A stretch of DNA of 64,000 bases from assembly GCF_041345015.1 (NCBI RefSeq), contig NZ_CP166769.1, forward strand, positions 806,001-870,000, in the 5' to 3' direction. A program made the translations under genes and the position numbers. The notes beneath the pieces were generated by a model that saw only the letters and a list, made by a program, of their open reading frames with translations, did not search any database and was not told the origin of the DNA. This document shows, piece by piece, positions 36,042 through 44,541 of this stretch (its first letter is position 1; each line of letters begins with the position of its first letter). Origin of the DNA: Bartonella sp. DGB1. GTDB taxonomy: Bacteria; Pseudomonadota; Alphaproteobacteria; Rhizobiales; Rhizobiaceae.

Positions 36042-37520
36042 TTACCACCAAACTTTAGGACTAAAACGCCCTACTTGCTGCTCAAGAGCATAGGCAAATT
36101 GCAATAAACCACCCTCATCAAAAGCTGGTGTTATTAATTGCATCCCTAACGGCAAACCACGATCAGAAAGACCTACCGGCACTGATATTCCTGGTAAGCC
36201 TACCATATTTAATGTAACGGTAAAAATATCATTAAGATACATTGCAATAGGATCTTTCTTACCTTGATCTTGCCCTAACTCAAAAGCTGTAACAGGAGTA
36301 GATGGCGTTAATATAGCATCAATATTATTATTAAAAGCAATTTCAAAATCCTTCTTTATTAAAGTCCGTACTTTTTGTGCTTTTAAATAATAATCATCAT
36401 AATATCCTGAAGATAGAACATAAGTACCAATTAAAATTCGTCTTTTAACCTCATATCCAAAACCTTCCCCGCGAGTTTTTTCATACAAACTATTGATATC
36501 ATTCGCTACTGCTCTTTTTCCATATCTTACTCCATCATAGCGAGACAGATTAGAAGAAGCCTCAGCTGGAGCAATGACATAATAACTTGATAAAGCATAA
36601 CGAGAATGAGGTAATTTTATTTCTACTATTTCTGCACCAAGATCTTTATAACAATCGATAGTTTTTTGCCAATATTCAGCTATTTCTGGAGACAAACCTT
36701 CAAAATATTCAAAGGGCACCCCTATTTTTTTACCTTTAATAGATTTACCTAAAAAACTACTATAATCTTCTATTGGTACATTAACAGATGTAGAATCTTT
36801 AGGGTCATAAGATGCCATAGACTGTAATAATAAGGCTGCATCTCTAACATCTTTAGTTATGGGTCCAGCCTGATCTAAAGATGAAGCAAAAGCGATAGTT
36901 CCCCATCTAGAACATCTACCATAAGTAGGTTTTAAACCAACCGTTGCGGTAAAGGCCGCTGGTTGTCTGATAGAACCACCTGTATCCGTAGCGGTAGCCG
37001 CAGCACATAAACCAGCTGCAACTGCAGCCGCAGAGCCACCAGAAGAACCACCTGCTGTTAATAATGCATCACTATCCTCAGCTCGCCAAGGGTTTACAGA
37101 AGCGCCATAGCATGAAGTTTCATTAGATGACCCCATAGCAAATTCATCCATATTTAATTTACCTAAGCAAACAGCACCATCTTTCCATAAATTAGCGGTT
37201 ACTGTAGATTCATAGTGAGGTAAAAATCCATCTAATATTTTAGAGCATGCTTGAGTATGCAATGATTCAGTAGCAAAGATATCCTTAATTCCTAAGGGGA
37301 TTCCTTCTAGTAAACCTATATTACCATTTTTACGTCTTTCATCACTCTCTTTAGCCATCTTTTGTGCTTTTTCTGCACTAATAGCAACATAAGCATTTAA
37401 TTTTTCATTAGCTTTATTTATTGCATCTAAGTAAGCATTAGTCAGTTCTACAGAAGAGAATTCTTTTTGTTGTAGACCTTTTAAGGCTTCAGCCACTGTA
37501 TAATTAATAAGATTTGACAT
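36042..37520 (-). CDS. gatA: Glu-tRNA(Gln)/Asp-tRNA(Asn) amidotransferase subunit A
   Basis: The amidase subunit of GatCAB, which converts mischarged Glu-tRNA(Gln) to Gln-tRNA(Gln). The 492 residues show the catalytic Lys in [10 protein letters not shown], the Ser-rich [14 protein letters not shown], and [20 protein letters not shown] with the cis-Ser and nucleophile. ATG 37520 is supported by GGAT upstream and by family length; a TTG at 37532 is less likely. gatC precedes it by 32 bp. gatB is not in this window. Confidence 0.96.
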   Translation of the reverse strand: MSNLINYTVAEALKGLQQKEFSSVELTNAYLDAINKANEKLNAYVAISAEKAQKMAKESDERRKNGNIGLLEGIPLGIKDIFATESLHTQACSKILDGFLPHYESTVTANLWKDGAVCLGKLNMDEFAMGSSNETSCYGASVNPWRAEDSDALLTAGGSSGGSAAAVAAGLCAAATATDTGGSIRQPAAFTATVGLKPTYGRCSRWGTIAFASSLDQAGPITKDVRDAALLLQSMASYDPKDSTSVNVPIEDYSSFLGKSIKGKKIGVPFEYFEGLSPEIAEYWQKTIDCYKDLGAEIVEIKLPHSRYALSSYYVIAPAEASSNLSRYDGVRYGKRAVANDINSLYEKTRGEGFGYEVKRRILIGTYVLSSGYYDDYYLKAQKVRTLIKKDFEIAFNNNIDAILTPSTPVTAFELGQDQGKKDPIAMYLNDIFTVTLNMVGLPGISVPVGLSDRGLPLGMQLITPAFDEGGLLQFAYALEQQVGRFSPKVWW

Positions 37521-37552
37521 TATATGATCCAATTTACATATTTTAACTGTTA

Positions 37553-37840
37553 TTATTCAACTACTTTAGGAACCAAAAAAAATCCCTCTTCAGTTAAAGG
37601 TGCATTAGCTAGAATATCTTTAACTTTATCACCATCATTCACAATATCAGGACGCATAGATAAATTTGTATGAACTATAGATGCTGTAGCTGTCACATTA
37701 TTAGTATCAACTTCATTTAAACAATCTAAAAATGCTAATAAGCTAGTAAATTCCGCAGTTATTTTAGTTTTTTCTTCTTCTGTTAATGCTATGCGTGCTA
37801 ATTTAGCAATATGTTCAATAGTTTCAATATCTATAGTCAT
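37553..37840 (-). CDS. gatC: Glu-tRNA(Gln)/Asp-tRNA(Asn) amidotransferase subunit C
   Basis: A 95-residue stabilising subunit of GatCAB. It has the pattern [20 protein letters not shown], then [16 protein letters not shown], and [20 protein letters not shown], matching the family. AGGAG precedes the ATG. It forms an operon with gatA and is divergent from ruvX. Confidence 0.95.
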   Translation of the reverse strand: MTIDIETIEHIAKLARIALTEEEKTKITAEFTSLLAFLDCLNEVDTNNVTATASIVHTNLSMRPDIVNDGDKVKDILANAPLTEEGFFLVPKVVE

Positions 37841-37956
37841 TAGATACTCCTAATTAATGTTTTATAATTTTTTATCTTTAACATTTTTCTGTTAAATGTT
37901 CAAAAGATAGTTTAATATCCTACAATAAAAGACAATTTATGTAAACATCAGGTAAA

Positions 37957-38442
37957 ATGCCCCTAATTAATATTGAAGATATTTTTACTTATCTTGCCAA
38001 AGACCAAACTATTGCAGCTTTAGATTTAGGTACAAAAACCATAGGTTTAGCCGTATCTGATTTAAGTCTTACTTTTGCTAATCCTAGAAGTTTACTGCAA
38101 AGAAAAAAATTTAGTCAAGATATTATTATTTTAAAACAATGGTTAACACAAGAAAATGTAGGAGCAGTCGCTATTGGACTGCCTTTAAATATGGATGGTA
38201 CTTCTGGTGCACGTGTACAAGCCACAAAATCATTTGTTAGCAATTTTATAAAAATAATTGATATACCTATATTTTTTTGGGATGAACGATTATCAACTGT
38301 AGCAGCAGAAAGAACTTTATTAGAATATGATCTATCACGTAAAAAACGTAAACTGCATATTGATTCTGCAGCTGCAAGTTTTATTTTACAAGGCGTATTA
38401 GATCGTATTTCTAGATTATCTAATTTTTCTCAAAATCAATAA
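37957..38442 (+). CDS. ruvX: RuvX/YqgF-type RNase H-fold nuclease
   Basis: Putative resolvase-like nuclease, implicated in E. coli in 16S rRNA 5' processing. The 161 residues show AALDLGTKTIGLAVSDLSL, AIGLPLNMDGTSGARVQ, the acidic WDERLSTVAAER and the terminal HIDSAAASFILQGVLDR with the late Asp. It overlaps the convergent AidB-like gene by 23 bp, so the two share 3' ends. Confidence 0.93.
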   Translation: MPLINIEDIFTYLAKDQTIAALDLGTKTIGLAVSDLSLTFANPRSLLQRKKFSQDIIILKQWLTQENVGAVAIGLPLNMDGTSGARVQATKSFVSNFIKIIDIPIFFWDERLSTVAAERTLLEYDLSRKKRKLHIDSAAASFILQGVLDRISRLSNFSQNQ

Positions 38443-40054
38443 TTACCTCTGACATAATTTCTTGAAAACTATAAAGCGAATTGGATAATCCATAACCAAA
38501 ACGCCACGGACCTGCTAATCTAGTAGCGATAAAAATATCAGCTAACATATTCATATCTTTAATTCTTAATTCTGCCGCGGCTATGGATAATGCTAATTGT
38601 TCAATAAATAAAGGAGCTGTAGTTATATCATTCGTTGAGATACGAGCAGCGGCTTGTAGAACTTCTAATATGCCTTGCTTTGCTTGCCCAAAATTTTCAT
38701 CAATCCAATTAAATATATAATCTAATTTATCCGGTGAAGCAGATATTTTATTCATAATAGAATCAGCTACGTGATTACTTCTATTATAATTTTCCTCAAA
38801 ACGCATAACATTAGCTAATAAGCTATTAAAATATTCAGACTGCAACCAAGAATTAGCTTTAGCACAACGCAATAATTCTAATATAATCATTGGTGCGGCT
38901 CGACCAGCATAATAACGAACGACCGGTGTTAAAATAGAAACAAAAGCCGCTTCTTGGCGATTAACACTAGCTTGATCATATGCTCGCGCTAATCTTAATA
39001 TTAGCACTGTTAATCCAGCAATTTCTACAGCAATATCAGCAATAATATTTTCTATTACCTCTGGTATTGTTTCATCTTTATATTGTTGCATTAATTCTAG
39101 TAGCGCTGAGCGCATTAATGCAACTAAAATTACTGATTGATCAAATTGTAAATGTCGATTAAATTCCTCCTCCTGAAAGATACCATCCCCCCCCTTACCT
39201 ATTTGCCAGCCTAAACTACCAGAGAAATTTAAATATCCTCCCATAGTAACACCTGCATTTATCTTTTGTGGTGTACATATAATATCTATACCATTATTTT
39301 CACCTTCAGGTAAAAATCTAGGTACAAACAAATAACTAGCCTCTCCATCAACACTAGCTTGTATAAAAAAACCATCAGCTGTAATATTTTCCACCCATAA
39401 TTTAACGTCTTGTAGCCGATAAATTTGTTGTGTGATTTTATTCCGATCCTCTTCAGCCGTAGCATTAACAAGCAATTTTCCATGCGGTAGTTTCACAAAT
39501 GCTGGTAACTTTTGCAACTGATAAGATAAATCTAAATCAACTGTAGAAAAAATAGCACCATCTTTGTCAATCAAAGGTCGTAAAGTTGGATCATAAAATT
39601 TACTATTAATTAACGAAGGTAAAATTTGTCGAAAAAAAGGAGAATCAATAGCGATAGCAAATCCTGCGCTAGTAGCAGATAAATTATGCAAATGTGATGA
39701 TTCTAATTGCCCTAATAAAAATAATTTTACACAACGCAATAAATGTCTATTATTATTTTCCTGTTCATTTAATGGACAATTATCTGCCCATAAAGAATTT
39801 GATAATGATTCAGCAACTGAATAACGCATCAAAGCATGATAAGCAGGATGATAATATACGTTATGCTGATAATTATCTTCTTGTAATGAAAAACGTAAAT
39901 TAGCTTTATGTTCTGTTAATATCCTAACTAGATCTCTACCTTTACGAGAAGCAACATAAGCACCTAAGTTAGACAATTTAACTATAATATCATCTGCGAA
40001 ATTATCCAGTTGCTTGTGTAAAATAGGATCTGATAAAAAATAATTTTTATTCAT
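38420..40054 (-). CDS. divergent AidB-like acyl-CoA dehydrogenase family protein
   Basis: A 544-residue flavoprotein-fold protein. The N-terminal half, with YYHPAYHALMRYSVAES and RCVKLFLLGQLESSHLHN, fits the AidB group; the helical C-terminal half ends ATRLAGPWRFGYGLSNSLYS. The usual AidB CPxTMT segment before the flavin site reads HNLSATSAGFAIAI here, and several strands are irregular, so FAD binding or catalysis may be altered. ATG 40054 preferred over a TTG at 40066. Isolated between ruvX and the pyrimidine cluster. Confidence 0.65.
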   Translation of the reverse strand: MNKNYFLSDPILHKQLDNFADDIIVKLSNLGAYVASRKGRDLVRILTEHKANLRFSLQEDNYQHNVYYHPAYHALMRYSVAESLSNSLWADNCPLNEQENNNRHLLRCVKLFLLGQLESSHLHNLSATSAGFAIAIDSPFFRQILPSLINSKFYDPTLRPLIDKDGAIFSTVDLDLSYQLQKLPAFVKLPHGKLLVNATAEEDRNKITQQIYRLQDVKLWVENITADGFFIQASVDGEASYLFVPRFLPEGENNGIDIICTPQKINAGVTMGGYLNFSGSLGWQIGKGGDGIFQEEEFNRHLQFDQSVILVALMRSALLELMQQYKDETIPEVIENIIADIAVEIAGLTVLILRLARAYDQASVNRQEAAFVSILTPVVRYYAGRAAPMIILELLRCAKANSWLQSEYFNSLLANVMRFEENYNRSNHVADSIMNKISASPDKLDYIFNWIDENFGQAKQGILEVLQAAARISTNDITTAPLFIEQLALSIAAAELRIKDMNMLADIFIATRLAGPWRFGYGLSNSLYSFQEIMSEVIIDFEKN

Positions 40055-40213
40055 AAATTTGACCAATATATAATATTAAGTGAAGGAATCCACACTTCAA
40101 TATATATAATAATAACTATTTTTTATATTAGAATCTAGCGATTTTTATCTCATACTTTAAATTAAAATAGATAGATACTTGAACTTAATAACTGAACGAG
40201 TTAAAATCACGCC

Positions 40214-41170
40214 ATGAAAAATTTAAAATATATCCCTCACGATAATCACTTTCTAAGTATAAGTGATACAAAAATAGAAATATTACAAAAATTATTAACC
40301 AGAGCACAAGCTCTAGTAAAAACAAACCAACATTTGCAAAATAATTACGCAGAAAATAATAAATTTTTACAAATTAATATATTTTATGAAAATTCCACCC
40401 GTACTTTAACCTCATTTGAAATTGCTGGTAAAAGACTAGGTGGTCAGATAGTAAATATGGCTCTTGCTCAATCATCTATAAAGAAAGGGGAAGATCTATA
40501 CGATACTATTATGACCATAAATGCAATGAATCCGGATATTATTGTAATGAGGCATCAAGATTCTGGCGCAGCTAAATTTATTTCCAAACATGTTTCTGCT
40601 AGTGTCATTAATGCAGGAGATGGCACTCATGAACATCCAACCCAAGCCTTATTAGACGCATTAACTATCATTGAAGCTAAAGGAAAAATTTCTGGTTTAA
40701 ATATAGCTATTTGTGGCGATATTCTTCATTCACGCGTAGCAAGGTCAAATATCTTACTTCTCAGTCAGTTAGGTGCTCAAATAAGACTAATAGCCCCTTC
40801 ACCATTATTACCTAATTGTTTTAAAGATGGAACTATTGCTTGCTATAATAATATAGAAGAAGGGATTAAAAATGCTGATATAATCATGATGTTGCGCATA
40901 CAACATGAAAGAATGGAAAATGCGCTAATTCCATCTCTAAAAGAATATTCACATTATTTTGGTCTATCTGAACAAAAACTACAACTAGCTAAGGATGATG
41001 CTATGATTATGCATCCGGGTCCCATGAACCGAGGTATAGAAATTACTGATAATGTCGCTGATAGTAAAAGAAGCCTAATTAGAAAACAAGTAGAATTTGG
41101 TGTTGCCGTACGTATGGCAGTAATAGAATATTTACATCAAAATAACCTAGCTTTAAATAATGGTGATTAA
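40214..41170 (+). CDS. pyrB: aspartate carbamoyltransferase, catalytic subunit
   Basis: First committed step of pyrimidine synthesis: carbamoyl phosphate plus aspartate to carbamoyl aspartate. In 318 residues: the carbamoyl-phosphate loop FYENSTRTLTSFEIAGKRLG, MRHQDSGAAKF, GDGTHEHPTQALLDALTI, and the aspartate-site MHPGPMNRGIEI. Followed directly by the pseudo-dihydroorotase gene, with which it likely forms a complex as in Pseudomonas-type enzymes. Confidence 0.96.
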   Translation: MKNLKYIPHDNHFLSISDTKIEILQKLLTRAQALVKTNQHLQNNYAENNKFLQINIFYENSTRTLTSFEIAGKRLGGQIVNMALAQSSIKKGEDLYDTIMTINAMNPDIIVMRHQDSGAAKFISKHVSASVINAGDGTHEHPTQALLDALTIIEAKGKISGLNIAICGDILHSRVARSNILLLSQLGAQIRLIAPSPLLPNCFKDGTIACYNNIEEGIKNADIIMMLRIQHERMENALIPSLKEYSHYFGLSEQKLQLAKDDAMIMHPGPMNRGIEITDNVADSKRSLIRKQVEFGVAVRMAVIEYLHQNNLALNNGD

Positions 41171-41171
41171 T

Positions 41172-42464
41172 ATGTCAACTGATTACACCCTTATCTTACA
41201 TAATGCTCATATTATAGATCCTAGTAAAAATATAAACGGAATTGGATCTATATATATAAAAGGTGCATTCATTGATAAAATAACTCAAGGTGAAACTAAT
41301 ATTGAACAAACTACAAAAACTAATGTTATTAACTTAAAAGGAAAATATATTATTCCTAGCTTAGTTGCTACTCATGTAAAAATTAATAAAATAGATAAAC
41401 AAACTTTCAGCAATCTCGAAAATATGGCATTAAATGGTGGTATCAGTGATATTATTATCTCGCCCCAATTTTTACCAGAAGCTTATCAGGTTGAAACTAT
41501 TGAGTTATTACAAGAAAGAGTAAAAACGGCTAAGGTTAATTTTCATTTTTTAGCACCTATAACCAATAAAAATACCTCTAAAAATTTAGCAGAAATAGGT
41601 TTATTAACTAAAGCTGGTGCTGTTGGCTTTGATACCGGAGACTTGCAACTTGATGATGCTTCTCTGATGCTGCAAGCTATGTCTTATATAAAAGACTTTA
41701 ATCAATTAATCTGCATAACTCCACAAAATAGAAGTTTAACGACTTACGGATATCCAAATGATTGTTTAGCGACTACTTTATTAGGACTTACTCCAAATAA
41801 TGAATTAGCAGAAATTATTGCCCTGGAACGTGATTTAAGGATCGCAGAAGCTACACAAACTAAATTACATGTTGCTCAAATTTCTACTAAAAAATCTGTA
41901 GAAATTATTCGTAATGCAAAAGAATATTTACCTGAACTAACTGCTGCTGTATCTATTGAACATCTATCATTCAATGAATTAGATTTAAGAGATTATAATA
42001 ATAATTTAAAATTATCTATTCCATTACGTTCTGAAAATGATCGCCAAGCGTTAATAAGTGGATTAAAAAACAATATTATAAATATTATATCCTCGCACCA
42101 TGTAAGCTATACAACCGCTGATAAAAGAACAACTTTTGCTAAATCACCGGTAGGTACTGCTAACTTAGATATATTGTTACCAGCAACATTAAGATTATAT
42201 CATGATGGATATATTACTTTACCTAGATTAGTAGAATTAATTTCCACCAATCCCGCAAAAATATTCAATATCAAAGGCTCTTCTATAGATATAGGAGAAA
42301 GAGCGAATATGATAATTTTAGACACAGAAAAAATTTGGCGTTTTAGTCCAACCAACGCTATTGATTATGCTTATGTTGATGCTGCTTTTTTTGGCTATCA
42401 TCACCCTATAATTTCTGGTAATTTCGTAAATGAACAATCTATTAGCGAGTTAAAAAATGACTGA
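41172..42464 (+). CDS. pyrX: dihydroorotase-like subunit (PyrC'/PyrX type, probably non-catalytic)
   Basis: A 430-residue amidohydrolase-fold protein that sits where alphaproteobacteria keep the PyrB-associated dihydroorotase homologue. The HxH metal motif expected in the first strand is replaced (IPSLVATHVKINKID), the metal histidine strand reads LHVAQIS, and the catalytic Asp region reads SSHHVS, so the metal site is essentially gone. In Pseudomonas the PyrC' homologue is an inactive scaffold needed for PyrB. By analogy this is a structural partner, and an active dihydroorotase should lie elsewhere. ATG 41172 follows the pyrB stop by one base, with GGTGA upstream. Confidence 0.85.
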   Translation: MSTDYTLILHNAHIIDPSKNINGIGSIYIKGAFIDKITQGETNIEQTTKTNVINLKGKYIIPSLVATHVKINKIDKQTFSNLENMALNGGISDIIISPQFLPEAYQVETIELLQERVKTAKVNFHFLAPITNKNTSKNLAEIGLLTKAGAVGFDTGDLQLDDASLMLQAMSYIKDFNQLICITPQNRSLTTYGYPNDCLATTLLGLTPNNELAEIIALERDLRIAEATQTKLHVAQISTKKSVEIIRNAKEYLPELTAAVSIEHLSFNELDLRDYNNNLKLSIPLRSENDRQALISGLKNNIINIISSHHVSYTTADKRTTFAKSPVGTANLDILLPATLRLYHDGYITLPRLVELISTNPAKIFNIKGSSIDIGERANMIILDTEKIWRFSPTNAIDYAYVDAAFFGYHHPIISGNFVNEQSISELKND

Positions 42465-43062
42465 TAATATAGTATTTATTTATCCTAGCATAGCTATTAT
42501 AGGCTATATATTAGGCTCCATTCCTTTTGGTTTATTACTTACTAAATTTTTTATTGGTACAGATGTCCGCGATATTGGTTCAGGTAATATTGGTGCTACC
42601 AATGTTTTACGAACTGGCAACAAATTTTTAGCTATGTTAACTTTACTATTAGATGCATTTAAAGGTTATTTATCAATAATTATAATTGAATATTATTTTA
42701 ATTCTAATTTAGCTCTAATAGCTGGTTTTTTTACTTTCTTAGGACACTTATACCCTGTTTGGTTAAATTTTAAAGGCGGTAAAGGGGTTGCTACTTATTT
42801 TGGTATCTTATTTGCTATAGCCCCATTCATAGCTTTATTATTTACAATTATTTGGATAATTACCTTAGCTATAAGTTGCTACTCTTCACTATCTGCATTA
42901 TTAGCAACTTTATTTGCACCTATACCATTTTTATTGCTTCAAACTAATATAATTTCTATAATGTTTATCGTAATGACCTTATTAATCTATCTTAGGCATA
43001 AAGATAATATAATCCGGCTAGCTAGAGGGGAAGAAAAGAAAAGCTTTCACAATAAGATATGA
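42457..43062 (+). CDS. plsY: glycerol-3-phosphate acyltransferase PlsY
   Basis: Inner-membrane enzyme transferring acyl groups from acyl-phosphate to glycerol 3-phosphate, starting phospholipid synthesis. The 201 residues have five or more membrane segments and the three PlsY motifs: GSIPFGLLL with DIGSGNIGATNVLRTGNK, HLYPVWLNFKGGKGVATYFG, and YLRHKDNIIRLARGEE. It overlaps the gene before it by 8 bp and dprA by 4 bp (ATGA). Confidence 0.95.
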   Translation: MTDNIVFIYPSIAIIGYILGSIPFGLLLTKFFIGTDVRDIGSGNIGATNVLRTGNKFLAMLTLLLDAFKGYLSIIIIEYYFNSNLALIAGFFTFLGHLYPVWLNFKGGKGVATYFGILFAIAPFIALLFTIIWIITLAISCYSSLSALLATLFAPIPFLLLQTNIISIMFIVMTLLIYLRHKDNIIRLARGEEKKSFHNKI

Positions 43063-44243
43063 ATCACAAAATATCTGAACAAAGTTATTACAACAATACT
43101 CAAGAAAAGCTATTTAACTACCTACGCCTAATAAGAAGTGATAACATAGGCAATGTTGCTTTTTACAAATTACTTAGTCGCTATACGTCAGCTGAAATAG
43201 CTATCGAAAATCTTGAAAATTCTACATTAAATAATAATCGTTACAAATTAATTGATAAAAAAATAATTGAAAGAGAAATTAATTTTGCTAATAAAAATAA
43301 TATAACTTTTCTTACTTATGATGATCCTAGATATCCTATTTTATTAAAAAATAGTGATAATCCTCCTCCAGTAATATCTATAATTGGTAATATTGATATT
43401 TTTAATAAAAATTCTTTATCCGTAGTAGGATCTAGGAGTGCTTCTGCTGCCGGTCTCAAGTTAACCCAAGATTTTATCTGTGAATTAAACCAGAATGATA
43501 TTATAATAGTTTCAGGGCTAGCAAGAGGCATAGACACAGCAGCACATAGAGCTAGCATAAAAACTGGAACTATAGCTGTATTAGCAGGCGGAGTAAATAA
43601 TATTTACCCTATAGAAAATAAGGCTCTTTATCATTCTATTCTTGATCACGGTGGTGCTATTATCAGCGATGCTCCAGTTAATTATGTAGCCCGCGCATTA
43701 GATTTTCCAAAACGTAATCGCATCATAGCTGCTTGTAGTATGGGGCTTTTAGTAATAGAAGCAGCAGAAAAATCAGGCACATTAATCACTGCACGCTTAG
43801 CTAATGAATTAGGCAGATTAGTATTCGCCTTACCTGGTTCTCCTTTAGACCCACGTGCTACTGGTACGAATAATTTAATAAAAGCTGGCGCTATTATGGT
43901 TATGAAACCTCAAGATATTTTAGATAACTTATTACCATTATATAATAAACCAAATATCTCCATTACAAAAACACTAACTCAGAAAAAACAAGCATCTTTT
44001 AATTTTATGAACAATGATTCAACCATAGAAGTTAACAATAACTCTAAAAATATTTTTCTTCACAAAAAGAAAGATCTTAAACAAAAAGTTCTAGAATTAC
44101 TCAGCGTAACACCAGTTAGTATAGATTTTCTCTCATATGCTACTAATAGTGAAATATCTGAACTTTCAATAGTTTTAACTGAGTTAGAAATCACAGGACA
44201 ACTACAAAGATTATCAGGTAGTATGGTAGCCCTAAAAAAATAA
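43059..44243 (+). CDS. dprA: DNA-processing protein DprA
   Basis: RecA-loading protein that protects incoming single-stranded DNA in transformation. The 394-residue protein has the Rossmann-like core SVVGSRSASAAGLKLTQDF, VSGLARGIDTAAHRASIKTG, VLAGGVNNIYPIENKALY, RNRIIAACSMGLLVIEAAEK and SGTLITARLANELGR, then a C-terminal winged-helix-like domain around ISELSIVLTELEITGQLQRL. Together with comEC in this window it suggests natural competence genes are kept. Confidence 0.95.
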   Translation: MNHKISEQSYYNNTQEKLFNYLRLIRSDNIGNVAFYKLLSRYTSAEIAIENLENSTLNNNRYKLIDKKIIEREINFANKNNITFLTYDDPRYPILLKNSDNPPPVISIIGNIDIFNKNSLSVVGSRSASAAGLKLTQDFICELNQNDIIIVSGLARGIDTAAHRASIKTGTIAVLAGGVNNIYPIENKALYHSILDHGGAIISDAPVNYVARALDFPKRNRIIAACSMGLLVIEAAEKSGTLITARLANELGRLVFALPGSPLDPRATGTNNLIKAGAIMVMKPQDILDNLLPLYNKPNISITKTLTQKKQASFNFMNNDSTIEVNNNSKNIFLHKKKDLKQKVLELLSVTPVSIDFLSYATNSEISELSIVLTELEITGQLQRLSGSMVALKK

Positions 44244-44249
44244 AAATTC

Positions 44250-44408
44250 TCAACTACATTCTGTATACACGATATTTTTACCTATCTCAACAGCAATATT
44301 CAGGGCATGATAAATGTCAAAAAACCCTTCCTCTTTAGCCATGACACTTAATTGATGAGTCATATCAATGATATATTGCAACTTATCGTTGTTTATATTT
44401 TTTTGCAT
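44250..44408 (-). CDS. 52-residue conserved small protein of unknown function
   Basis: An ATG at 44408 with GAGG upstream opens 52 codons: MQKNINNDKLQYIIDMTHQL, SVMAKEEGFFDIYHALNIAV, EIGKNIVYTECS. The L-x-x-M-A-x-x-x-G-F-x-x-x-x-x-x-L-x-x-A pattern is like small alphaproteobacterial proteins of unknown function. It fills the gap between dprA and topA on the other strand. The rest of that gap (44409-44541) is AT-rich and must carry the topA promoter. Confidence 0.65.
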   Translation of the reverse strand: MQKNINNDKLQYIIDMTHQLSVMAKEEGFFDIYHALNIAVEIGKNIVYTECS

Positions 44409-44541
44409 CTTTCGCCTCGAATTTAACGTTTATTAGTAAATATATTATATATTTAGGTTAAAAGTCTAAAAAGTCTATATTATTTTATATTAAATAATAT
44501 ATATAGAATAAATAGTAGATAGTGATATAAAGGAATAAATT

